NCBI GenBank assembly: GCA_018695085.1
Contig: JABHOU010000369.1
Location: 1 to 12,729 of the forward strand
Direction: 5' to 3'
Length of the DNA stretch: 12,729 bases
Origin: Opitutia bacterium
GTDB lineage: Bacteria > Verrucomicrobiota > Verrucomicrobiia > Opitutales > Seribacteraceae
A program made the position numbers and the translations under genes. The notes under the pieces were generated by a model. It was not told where the DNA came from, made no database searches, and was given only the letters and a program-made list of their open reading frames with translations. How positions within the stretch are numbered: position 1 is the first letter of the stretch; the number at the start of each line of letters is the position of its first letter. This document shows positions 6,474-12,729 of the stretch, one piece after another.

Positions 6474-7898
6474 ATGACGACTCCCATACCCAATGTTTTA
6501 GCCGATCGATATGCATCATCCGCCATGCGCGATTTATGGTCGCCCGAGGGAAAGGTGATTCTTGAACGCGAATTCTGGATTGCAGTTATGAAGGCTCAGC
6601 GCGATCTCGGTTTGGATGTTCCCGACGATGCCATTGAGTCTTCCGAACGAGTGAAGACACTCGTTGACCTCGACGCCATTAATGAGCGGGAAAAAGTGAC
6701 TAAGCACGACGTTAAGGCCCGTTTGGAAGAATTCGCCTCAAAAGCGGGTCATCAGCACGCACACAAGGGAATGACTAGCCGCGACCTTACGGAGAACGTT
6801 GAGCAACTTCAGGTTCACCGATCTCTCGGCATTGTTTTGGAAAAGGGGGTTGCCTCGCTCCTCGCTTTGGCGAAGCAGGCAGACGATCACAAGACGCTTC
6901 CTCTAACGGCGCGTTCGCACAATGTCCCTGCACAGCTGACCACACTTGGGAAACGTTTTGCTATGCATGGTGAGGAATTGGAGCGATCCTTGGATGGTTT
7001 GGTTCGTCTTTGCGCCACCTACCCTTTTCGAGGGCTGAAAGGGGCAGTGGGCACTCGTCTGGATCAAATCACACTCCTCGGAAACATTGAAAAGGCGGAG
7101 CAACTCGATGATCTCTTGTTGCAGCACCTTGGCTCGCCGGGTTCCCTGCAGACGGTGGGCCAAGTCTATCCTCGAAGTCTAGATTTCGAAGCCGTATCAC
7201 TTCTCTTCAGGCTTGCTTCCGGGCCTGCCAGTTTTGCAAAGACCCTCCGGATCGCCGCAGGTCATGAGTTGATGGGGGAAGGTTTTGCCAAGGGGCAGAC
7301 AGGTTCTTCCGCCATGCCTCACAAGATGAATAGCAGAAGTTGCGAACGGATTAACGGCTTTCATGCTATTCTTTCGGGACACCTGGCCATGGTCTCTTCT
7401 CTTTCAGGCGATCAATGGAACGAAGGCGATGTTTCCTGCTCAGTCGTGCGTCGCGTAGCCCTTCCCGATGCATTTTATGCGATAGACGGCTTGCTCGAAA
7501 CTTTTCTTACAGTACTTGTGCAAATGGAAGTTTTTCCGGAAGTGATTGGAGCGGAGTGTCGCCGATACCTTCCCTTTCTTCTCTCCACGACCATAATGAT
7601 GGAGGCCGTGAAGGCGGGAGCCGGTCGGGAGGATGCTCACGCCGCCATCAAGGAGCATGCTGTCGCCACGGTTCGAGACCTTCGCGAAGGGCGTATAGCA
7701 AGCAACGATCTGCCCAGTCGCTTGGCTGCGGACGATCGAGTGGGCCTTTCGGTCGAAGCCATCGACCTTTTACTTTCGGAAGGTGAAACGCGAGTGGGTG
7801 CAGCCGTCCGTCAAGTTGATGTCTTCCTTGAGCGCTCCAAATCTTGGGGTGAACGATACCCCGATGCCGTCGAATACAAGCCCGCATCCATATTATAG
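6474..7898 (+). CDS. purB: Adenylosuccinate lyase (PurB, ADSL-like type)
   Basis: This 474-residue member of the fumarase/aspartase superfamily is predicted to cleave SAICAR to AICAR and adenylosuccinate to AMP, releasing fumarate, in purine synthesis. The superfamily signature GSSAMPHKMN lies at 277-286, with the mobile-loop serines at 278-279, Lys284 and Asn286. His149 in the SHNVPAQLTTLGKRF block fits the general-acid/base position. KGMTSRDLTEN (about 98-108) supplies the other conserved active-site strand. Blocks such as PFRGLKGAVGT and the C-terminal VKAGAGREDAH resemble the eukaryotic ADSL type (human FRGVKGTTGT, VKAGGSRQDCH) more than the shorter E. coli or Bacillus forms. Argininosuccinate lyase and fumarase were considered but fit these blocks less well. 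The gap after ispH is short (38 bases) and no clear Shine-Dalgarno is seen; co-transcription with ispH is plausible. Confidence 0.95.
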   Translation: MTTPIPNVLADRYASSAMRDLWSPEGKVILEREFWIAVMKAQRDLGLDVPDDAIESSERVKTLVDLDAINEREKVTKHDVKARLEEFASKAGHQHAHKGMTSRDLTENVEQLQVHRSLGIVLEKGVASLLALAKQADDHKTLPLTARSHNVPAQLTTLGKRFAMHGEELERSLDGLVRLCATYPFRGLKGAVGTRLDQITLLGNIEKAEQLDDLLLQHLGSPGSLQTVGQVYPRSLDFEAVSLLFRLASGPASFAKTLRIAAGHELMGEGFAKGQTGSSAMPHKMNSRSCERINGFHAILSGHLAMVSSLSGDQWNEGDVSCSVVRRVALPDAFYAIDGLLETFLTVLVQMEVFPEVIGAECRRYLPFLLSTTIMMEAVKAGAGREDAHAAIKEHAVATVRDLREGRIASNDLPSRLAADDRVGLSVEAIDLLLSEGETRVGAAVRQVDVFLERSKSWGERYPDAVEYKPASIL

Positions 7899-8025
7899 CT
7901 ACTTAGCTAGGCCGAGACCTTCTTTTTTCCGGGAGATTTTAAATGTAGTCTCGTAAATTTTGCGATTGCCATGAGGGCGAGAACCTTATGCACTTTTCAG
8001 CTTTTCATTTTGATCAGAAAGACAC
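7899..8025 (+). other. Intergenic region between purB and the phosphofructokinase gene
   Basis: This 127-base gap contains a TAGCTA repeat pair around the purB stop (7896-7901 and 7904-7909). A T-rich run follows (7921-7928) without a convincing GC stem before it. A weak promoter-like pair is also present: TTGCCA at 7966-7971, five of six to the -35 consensus, and TATGCA at 7987-7992 with a short spacer. It may hold both the end of the purB transcript and a start for the next gene, but neither is certain. Confidence 0.25.
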
Positions 8026-9288
8026 ATGTCAGAGGAACTTGAAGGTAATTGTTTGGTCGCTCAATCGGGCGGTCCTACTTCCGTAATTAACGCGAGCGTC
8101 GCCGGTGTGGTGACGGAAGCCCTCAATAACCCGTGTATTGAAGAGATTTATGGCGGGCTCAACGGCGTCCTCGGGATTTTAAAGGAAGACCTTGTCGATC
8201 TTGCTGAAGAGTCGCAGCAGAACATTCGAGGACTTAGGCACACACCTGCCTCCGCTCTCGGCACCTGTCGATTCAAGCTCAAGCGCGACGAAGATTTTCA
8301 ACGAATCGTCGATGTGTTCGAGGCTCACAATATTCGCTATTTCTTTTACGCCGGTGGTAACGACTCGCAAGATACTGCCGATAAGATATCAAAACTTGCT
8401 CAGGAAAGAGATTACAAGTTGCGCGTTATCGGTATACCCAAAACCATCGACAACGACCTAGTCACAACCGATCATTGTCCCGGGTACGGGAGTGTAGTTA
8501 AATACATCTCCACAGTGGTTCGTGAGATGGCGCTCGATCACGAGTCGATGGGGCAACACGATCTTGTTTCAATCGTAGAGGTCATGGGGCGCAATGCCGG
8601 TTGGATTGCCGCCGGAGCCACTTTGGCTAAACGTCGGGAAAACCCAAATGACGCACCTCACTTGATTTACCTTCCGGAACTTCCTTTTTCCCGCCAGAAA
8701 TTCATCGAGGACGTCCAAGAGGTTTTGAAGAAAAACCGTTACTGTCTGGTCGTCGTTGGAGAAGGATTGCAGGACAAAGACGGAAACTATGTAGCCAATT
8801 CAGGGTCGGGGAAGGACGCTTTTGGCCATGACCAGCTCGGTGGCGTAGGCGAGGCTTTGGCCAATCTCGTGGAAGAAAACTTGGCGGTTAAGGCGCGTTC
8901 ATGCAAACTGGGCACTGGTCAACGGGCTGCCGCTCATTGTTCGTCGCAGACCGACAACGAGGAGGCGTTTATGGCCGGCCAAGCTGCCGTTCGTGCCGCC
9001 ATTGAGGGAGAAACCGACAAAATGGTCATTCTCGTTCGAGGTGAAGATGAACCTTATTCCTGTGAAACCGGTTTGGCTGCTCTTTCAGAAATTGCAAATG
9101 GAGTTAAGGAGATTCCCGCAGATTGGATTTCGGAAGACGGAGTAAGCATGACTGCGAAATTCATAAAGTATGCCCAGCCGCTGATTCAAGGTGAAGTGGC
9201 GGTCCCACACGAAAACGGCTTACCTGAATATTCTCGGCTTTCCAAGAAACGTGTAAGGAAGGTTTTAGATCCTCACACTTTCGAATAA
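8026..9288 (+). CDS. 6-phosphofructokinase of the PfkA fold, predicted pyrophosphate-dependent
   Basis: This 420-residue protein is predicted to phosphorylate fructose 6-phosphate to the 1,6-bisphosphate in glycolysis. The N-terminal AQSGGPTSVINAS is the nucleotide/phosphate-binding start of the family. GGNDSQDT (110-117) and PKTIDND (138-144) form the active site, with catalytic-base Asp142, followed by VMGRNAGW (186-193). In ATP enzymes such as E. coli PfkA the donor site has Gly at positions 104 and 124. Here the equivalents are Asp113 and Lys139, the residues known to mark pyrophosphate-dependent enzymes, so reversible PPi-PFK activity is predicted. Asn112 replaces the usual Asp of GGD. 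The protein is longer than E. coli PfkA (320), as expected for this clade. The start ATG has only a weak AGAAAG upstream. The gene is convergent with the PLP-enzyme gene that follows. Confidence 0.92.
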   Translation: MSEELEGNCLVAQSGGPTSVINASVAGVVTEALNNPCIEEIYGGLNGVLGILKEDLVDLAEESQQNIRGLRHTPASALGTCRFKLKRDEDFQRIVDVFEAHNIRYFFYAGGNDSQDTADKISKLAQERDYKLRVIGIPKTIDNDLVTTDHCPGYGSVVKYISTVVREMALDHESMGQHDLVSIVEVMGRNAGWIAAGATLAKRRENPNDAPHLIYLPELPFSRQKFIEDVQEVLKKNRYCLVVVGEGLQDKDGNYVANSGSGKDAFGHDQLGGVGEALANLVEENLAVKARSCKLGTGQRAAAHCSSQTDNEEAFMAGQAAVRAAIEGETDKMVILVRGEDEPYSCETGLAALSEIANGVKEIPADWISEDGVSMTAKFIKYAQPLIQGEVAVPHENGLPEYSRLSKKRVRKVLDPHTFE

Positions 9289-9315
9289 ACCGCGCTTTTT
9301 TCCGTTGCTGGAAAT

Positions 9316-9332
9316 GGAACCCCAAGGGTTCT
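9316..9332. terminator. Short hairpin between two convergent genes, possible bidirectional terminator
   Basis: GAACCC (9317-9322) pairs with GGGTTC (9326-9331) around a CAA loop, extendable by one G-T pair. It lies in the 58-base gap between the convergent phosphofructokinase and PLP-enzyme genes, where a two-way terminator would be expected. The T-run in this gap (TTTTTT, near 9296) precedes the stem on the plus strand and so does not form the usual stem-then-U structure. The call is weak. Confidence 0.25.
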
Positions 9333-9346
9333 CCGAGTGCAGCCAG

Positions 9347-10849
9347 TTAAAGAGCTTCGCTGAAGACGGAGATTATCTCCTGAGCTTGCTCTTCTCCTAC
9401 GGATACGCGGATTAAGTCGGGAGACAAACCTGCCGACGCTAGAATGTTTCTGCCTTGGTTGTTTTGCGTCAAGTCGTAGTGGGCTAGCTGGACATAGGGG
9501 CAAAGTAGGGAGAACTTGGTTCCAAAACTAGGGCTCTTCAAGATGCGAATTTTATCGTAAAAGGGTTCGATCGCTCCATTCAGTTCGAAAGCCAATGCGC
9601 ATCCGGGTTTTCCGTCTCCCGCCAGATTCCGGTAATTGGCTCCAAAGGGCTCGGCATAAGACCAGTGTACCTTTTTGACTGCTGAATGACTTTCAAGAAA
9701 TGTCGCCAACGCCATGACGTTCTTATTCGTGCGCTCTACGAGGTTCGGGTAGTGACGCATTTCAAACGCTAGACGCGCCAGATCACGGGCATAGGGTGGG
9801 GCGATATACCTCCTGACTCCGTCTATCCATCCGTCCTGAAAAGTAGAACCTTTCGGGAAGGCGAGACAACCTAGCATGACGTCGCCCTCGTTTGCCGCGT
9901 ATTTTGTGAGGCTGTTCACGATCACGTCGGCGTGGTCCGCGACTTTAACATTCCTTGGGCTAGCCATTGTCGGGTCTGCCACCAACATGGCGCCGTTAGT
10001 TCGACAAAGATTTCGGACCTCATCAAGATCGCAGGTGTGGAAAAGGGGATTGGTGGGGACCTCGGTCACTACTGCAGCGATTTCGGATCCTCTATCGCTG
10101 AAGAGTTTTCGTAGTTCGGAAAGATCCGATAGGTTGTGGATGGCTATGGATTCCACACGCTCTCCGGAGAAGTTGCTGAGAACCTTGATCGTATCCACAT
10201 AGAGCCAACCAAGCTGTATCCAGATCGTTCGACCTTGGTCGGCCAGGAGTTCTCGGGTTCCGCGAAATAGGGCATGGAAGGCATTTGCTCCCGAGGTCGC
10301 GAGGAGGATGTTTTCGGGCGAAATTTCTTCGCCCATGGCGTCGGCAATTTGCCTGCGAGCGATTATCGATGCGTTTTCCTCCTCTACCATTTCTTCTTGC
10401 TGAACTCTCGCCACTCCGCGAGCGACTAATATGTCTTCCGCTTGCCTTGAGGAGATCGAAAACCCCGTATGCTGAAGAAAAGCTTTGCCAGCCTTTTGTA
10501 ATTCAGGGGACTCCTTTGCGTGAGCGAGTACAAACCCATTTCTTTCCTCGAACTCGATTTCGTGCGGAGTGAGAAATTCTCGGAAGTCATCGACTGCCCT
10601 GCGACTTGCCAAGGCAAAGCCCGTCCGATCCTGGTATCCCTTTTCCAAAAGCAGTTCATTGATCAACCGGGATATCAGCCTGTGAGTCACAAAACGTGGA
10701 TACCCTGCGGGGATCTTATTGATGACTTTAGGGTCCTTCGTCTCATAGCCGACGACGTCGGTCATCGTGGGCAGACTCACGCAGACGGCGTGTTCACTGG
10801 CAGGCACCTGTTCGCCCAATGGGAAATGACATAAGCCCGAAGGGGTCAC
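9347..10849 (-). CDS. PLP-dependent cystathionine gamma-synthase of the fungal Str2/met-7 type
   Basis: This 500-residue enzyme is in the Cys/Met-metabolism PLP family. Residue Lys316 in NSLTKY is the predicted Schiff-base lysine, and Asp292 (VADPTM) is placed to contact the cofactor ring nitrogen. The C-terminal block SFGTKFSLLCPYVQLAHYDL and the ending LIRVSVGEE are typical of cystathionine gamma-synthases. The N-terminal 150 residues are not found in bacterial MetB. They carry HAVCVSLPTMTDVVGYE, GYPRFVTH and a QHTGFSISSRQAEDIL block, matching the extra N-terminal domain that I recall from yeast Str2 (HAVSVCLPTWEATVGYE, GYPRFFIH). The predicted reaction joins an O-acylhomoserine and cysteine to cystathionine for methionine synthesis; which acyl ester is used is unknown. 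The start is a GTG overlapping the lysA stop as GTGA; the next in-frame Met (residue 29) would delete conserved sequence. The 4-base overlap implies coupling to lysA. Confidence 0.8.
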   Translation of the reverse strand: MTPSGLCHFPLGEQVPASEHAVCVSLPTMTDVVGYETKDPKVINKIPAGYPRFVTHRLISRLINELLLEKGYQDRTGFALASRRAVDDFREFLTPHEIEFEERNGFVLAHAKESPELQKAGKAFLQHTGFSISSRQAEDILVARGVARVQQEEMVEEENASIIARRQIADAMGEEISPENILLATSGANAFHALFRGTRELLADQGRTIWIQLGWLYVDTIKVLSNFSGERVESIAIHNLSDLSELRKLFSDRGSEIAAVVTEVPTNPLFHTCDLDEVRNLCRTNGAMLVADPTMASPRNVKVADHADVIVNSLTKYAANEGDVMLGCLAFPKGSTFQDGWIDGVRRYIAPPYARDLARLAFEMRHYPNLVERTNKNVMALATFLESHSAVKKVHWSYAEPFGANYRNLAGDGKPGCALAFELNGAIEPFYDKIRILKSPSFGTKFSLLCPYVQLAHYDLTQNNQGRNILASAGLSPDLIRVSVGEEQAQEIISVFSEAL

Positions 10850-12108
10850 GGGACCAGTTCGTTGTCTAGGATTTGGTCGAGCAACTGTCGTTTCCTAATA
10901 AGTGCAAAGGAACCGTCCTCACGGCGTAAAACTTCGGGAGCCTCGGGAAAAGAGTTGTAGTTCTTGGCCGACATGGCGGAGCAGTAGGCGCCCACTCCCT
11001 CAATGACACAGTAGTCGCCCACTTGTCCTTCTGGAAGTAATCGCGTGGCCAAGGCTTCGGGGTCTCCATCGGTTGGCGTAAGCAAGTCGCCCGATTCACA
11101 GCAATGTCCGACGACTACTTGCTCCATTTCTTTTCGGGGAGGCTCTTCCGAATTCTCGGGCAGGAGAATGATCGGGTGCTGGGAGCCATAAAGCGAAGGT
11201 CGCAGGATTTCAGTCATGCCCGCATCCAGTTTCAGGAAGCGATAGCCCTCTTCTCCTGTAGACGTTACGTCTTGGACTTTTGTCACAAGTGAACAGGCAT
11301 TGGCCACTAGAAAGGTGCCGGGTTCCAGTTCGAGTAGAAGTTCGCGTCCTGTCTCAGCGGCAAATTCTTCGAATGCCGTTTTTACCGGGCCGCCCACTTC
11401 GCCTAGATTAGTGGATGTTTCGCCACTCATTCTACCTACCTTGAAACCTCCGCCGAGGTTCAGGCTCCGGACATCCGGAAATTGTCTCACTATGTCCAAG
11501 CTCATGCCTGCCACTTTCTTCCAGACTTCTGGATCCGATCCCGACCCGATGTGAGTGTGAATACGAGTCACTTCTAGATTGGCTTCCTCGCAAAGCTTTC
11601 GAGCCTCTTGAATATCTCCTTTCCAGATCCCGAAACTGCTTGCAGGTCCGCCCACGTTTGTTCGGTTGGTGCCTCCCGACCCGAGTCCGGGATTGAAGCG
11701 AAGTCCGGCAACTCTGCCCGGGCAAATCTTCGCGAAGAGCTTAATCTGGTTTAGAGAGCATAGATTGATGCTTACTCCTTCATCTACCCAAACTCGGAAG
11801 TTTTCCGGCATTTGCTGTGTGCTGAGGGAGATTGATTCCGTTCCAAAACCGACGCGAATGGCACGTTCCAACTCATGGCCGGAACTGGCGTCGATACCCA
11901 GACCCTCTTGGTTGAAAATGCGAATGATAGCGGCTGTCGGAGCCGCCTTCATGGCATAGCGAGGCTTGAGGCCGAACGCGTTTGGAAAGGCTTTCAACGT
12001 GCGTGCATTTTCACGCAAGATTGCTTCGTCGTAGACGAATACCGGTGACCCGAACTCGATGCGAATGTCATCGACCTCTTTAGGACTTAAAAAGCGTAGT
12101 GACTCCAT
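10846..12108 (-). CDS. lysA: Diaminopimelate decarboxylase (LysA)
   Basis: This 420-residue fold-type III PLP enzyme is predicted to decarboxylate meso-diaminopimelate to lysine, the last step of lysine synthesis. Lys54 in RYAMKA is the Schiff-base lysine. HTHIGSG (184-190), LNLGGGF (216-222) and EPGT (262-265) are the cofactor-binding barrel motifs. ILRPSLYG (301-308), CESGD (337-341) and EGVGAYCSAM (370-379) are the substrate-side motifs of the C-terminal domain, with the cysteine of CESGD and the tyrosine of GAYCSAM in place. The length is normal. Related decarboxylases (ornithine, arginine, carboxynorspermidine) were considered, but the ESGD and HIGSG blocks favour LysA. It follows folA after 69 bases and overlaps the downstream cystathionine gamma-synthase-like gene by GTGA. 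No lysine riboswitch is visible in the short upstream gap. Confidence 0.9.
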   Translation of the reverse strand: MESLRFLSPKEVDDIRIEFGSPVFVYDEAILRENARTLKAFPNAFGLKPRYAMKAAPTAAIIRIFNQEGLGIDASSGHELERAIRVGFGTESISLSTQQMPENFRVWVDEGVSINLCSLNQIKLFAKICPGRVAGLRFNPGLGSGGTNRTNVGGPASSFGIWKGDIQEARKLCEEANLEVTRIHTHIGSGSDPEVWKKVAGMSLDIVRQFPDVRSLNLGGGFKVGRMSGETSTNLGEVGGPVKTAFEEFAAETGRELLLELEPGTFLVANACSLVTKVQDVTSTGEEGYRFLKLDAGMTEILRPSLYGSQHPIILLPENSEEPPRKEMEQVVVGHCCESGDLLTPTDGDPEALATRLLPEGQVGDYCVIEGVGAYCSAMSAKNYNSFPEAPEVLRREDGSFALIRKRQLLDQILDNELVP

Positions 12109-12143
12109 TTTCTAGGATAGTAAATCGGTTAGCCTATCGTATA

Positions 12144-12166
12144 CCGAGGCAGGCGCAAGCCTTCGG
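12144..12166. repeat. GC-rich imperfect hairpin between folA and lysA
   Basis: CCGA (12144-12147) pairs with TCGG (12163-12166), and AGGC (12151-12154) pairs with GCCT (12159-12162) around a GCAA loop, leaving a three-base bulge. It sits in the 69-base gap after the folA stop. There is no T-run on the minus-strand side, so it does not look like a standard terminator. It could attenuate read-through or stabilise a processed 3' end. Confidence 0.3.
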
Positions 12167-12177
12167 GGCAACCTCGT

Positions 12178-12657
12178 TCATTTCTCCTTGGCCAAGGTCA
12201 GATAGGTGAGGCGATAACCAGAGCTTTCACTTTCGCGACGAGAAAGCTCATTGGTGAACAGGTGTTCCCATACAGGAAAAAAAACGTCTCCCGCGAAATC
12301 GGCGTCAATGAGCGTAAGGTATAGACGGTCGGCCAATGGCATGGCTTCTTCGTAGACAATGCGACCGCCGCATATCCAGACGTCACCCTCGTCCTCTTTG
12401 GCCATGGTCAGAGCTTCCGGTAGGGAACCTGCCTTTCGGGCTTTCGGGAACTCGACCTGCGGATCACGACTAAGGGCAATGACTTTGCGGTCTTTCGTGT
12501 GCCGCCCCATTTCCGCAAAGCAATGTTTACCCATGATAAGAGTGCCTGATTTTGTGGTTTCCAGAAAGTATTCCCAGTCTTCTTTGATGTCCCATGGGAG
12601 TCGCCCCGCTTTGCCAATTACGCGAGATCGACCGCAAGCTACGATGATATTCAGCAT
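12178..12657 (-). CDS. folA: Dihydrofolate reductase (FolA)
   Basis: This enzyme reduces dihydrofolate to tetrahydrofolate with NADPH, feeding thymidylate, purine and methionine synthesis. From the ATG at 12655-12657 the protein has 160 residues, close to the 159 of E. coli. It begins MLNIIVACGRSRVIGKAGRL, with LPW at 20-22 and the catalytic acid Asp27 in KEDWEYF. The NADPH-binding loop reads IMGKHCFAEMG, and the nucleotide-binding ICGGRIVYEEA motif and a C-terminal DADFAGDVFFP follow. In the loop the usual MG(R/K)xT(W/F/Y) threonine is replaced by Cys, a variant worth noting. An in-frame TTG further upstream would add a non-conserved 23-residue tail and is not preferred. GAGGAG lies too far upstream (about 20 bases or more) to be a good ribosome binding site, so coupling to an upstream gene is possible. 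lysA follows on the same strand. Confidence 0.92.
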   Translation of the reverse strand: MLNIIVACGRSRVIGKAGRLPWDIKEDWEYFLETTKSGTLIMGKHCFAEMGRHTKDRKVIALSRDPQVEFPKARKAGSLPEALTMAKEDEGDVWICGGRIVYEEAMPLADRLYLTLIDADFAGDVFFPVWEHLFTNELSRRESESSGYRLTYLTLAKEK

Positions 12658-12729
12658 GCCAGCGACTGCTCTATCTCTCTCCTCGGGAACTTTATCAATT
12701 TGCAAATCCTGTTTGCATGTGGCCAATAC
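12658..12729 (-). other. Window edge upstream of folA, possibly the 3' end of another gene
   Basis: The last 72 bases stay open in the folA frame. Another minus-strand frame is open from the edge to a TGA at 12651-12653 that overlaps the folA start (ATGCTGA), the usual arrangement of an upstream coupled gene. Its visible end reads HANRICKLIKFPRREIEQSL. I do not recognise it, and it does not look like the C-terminus of thymidylate synthase, a common partner of folA. It is too short to annotate. Confidence 0.25.

Noticed and set aside
7896..7930. Intrinsic terminator after purB (TAGCTA repeats and a T-run)
   Set aside because: The repeats allow only a very tight or four-base stem, and no GC-rich stem sits directly before the T-run.
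12109..12177. Lysine or SAM riboswitch upstream of lysA and the cystathionine gamma-synthase-like gene
   Set aside because: The gap is only 69 bases, far too short for a lysine riboswitch, and no SAM riboswitch core is recognisable; the second gene has no gap at all.
1..12729. Mobile element, phage, CRISPR or defence island
   Set aside because: No transposase, integrase, direct repeats, tRNA or spacer array is seen, and the plus-strand and right-hand genes are ordinary housekeeping genes.

Overview
The window looks like chromosomal DNA of a PVC-superphylum bacterium, most likely Verrucomicrobiota (the Opitutae/Puniceicoccales side is my best guess). Three things point there. The first is a large Planctomycete-type cytochrome C / DUF1549 / DUF1553 exported protein. 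The second is a pair of exported PQQ-like beta-propellers with the WPRFRGP-type N-terminus. The third is a small secreted protein of a kind I associate with these phyla. The taxonomic call is inference from gene content only. I see no rRNA, tRNA, CRISPR array, transposase or integrase, and no gap between genes exceeds about 130 bases.

Region A (positions 1-5459, minus strand) reads as one operon of five genes. In transcription order they are: an exported-looking SAM methyltransferase; a PQQ-like beta-propeller protein (ATGA overlap, so probably translationally coupled); a small secreted protein of unknown function; the PSCyt1/DUF1549/DUF1553 protein; and, 19 bases after its stop, a second PQQ-like beta-propeller that runs off the left edge and was recovered by direct translation. 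All five begin with a signal-peptide-like segment. The products are therefore probably periplasmic or surface located, and their joint function is not known. This is the least explained part of the window.

Region B (5460-9288, plus strand) diverges from region A across an 88-base intergenic region. It carries three housekeeping genes: ispH (last step of the non-mevalonate isoprenoid pathway), purB (adenylosuccinate lyase, closer in sequence to the eukaryotic ADSL type) and a PfkA-fold phosphofructokinase. The active-site residues of the kinase (GGNDS and PKTIDND) predict pyrophosphate rather than ATP as phosphoryl donor.

Region C (9347-12729, minus strand) converges on region B. In transcription order it holds folA (dihydrofolate reductase), lysA (diaminopimelate decarboxylase) and, overlapping lysA by a GTGA, a 500-residue PLP enzyme. 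That enzyme resembles the fungal Str2/met-7 type of cystathionine gamma-synthase, including its extra N-terminal domain, rather than the usual bacterial MetB. The last two genes link lysine/peptidoglycan precursor synthesis and methionine synthesis, both fed by the aspartate pathway, and folate chemistry sits just upstream.
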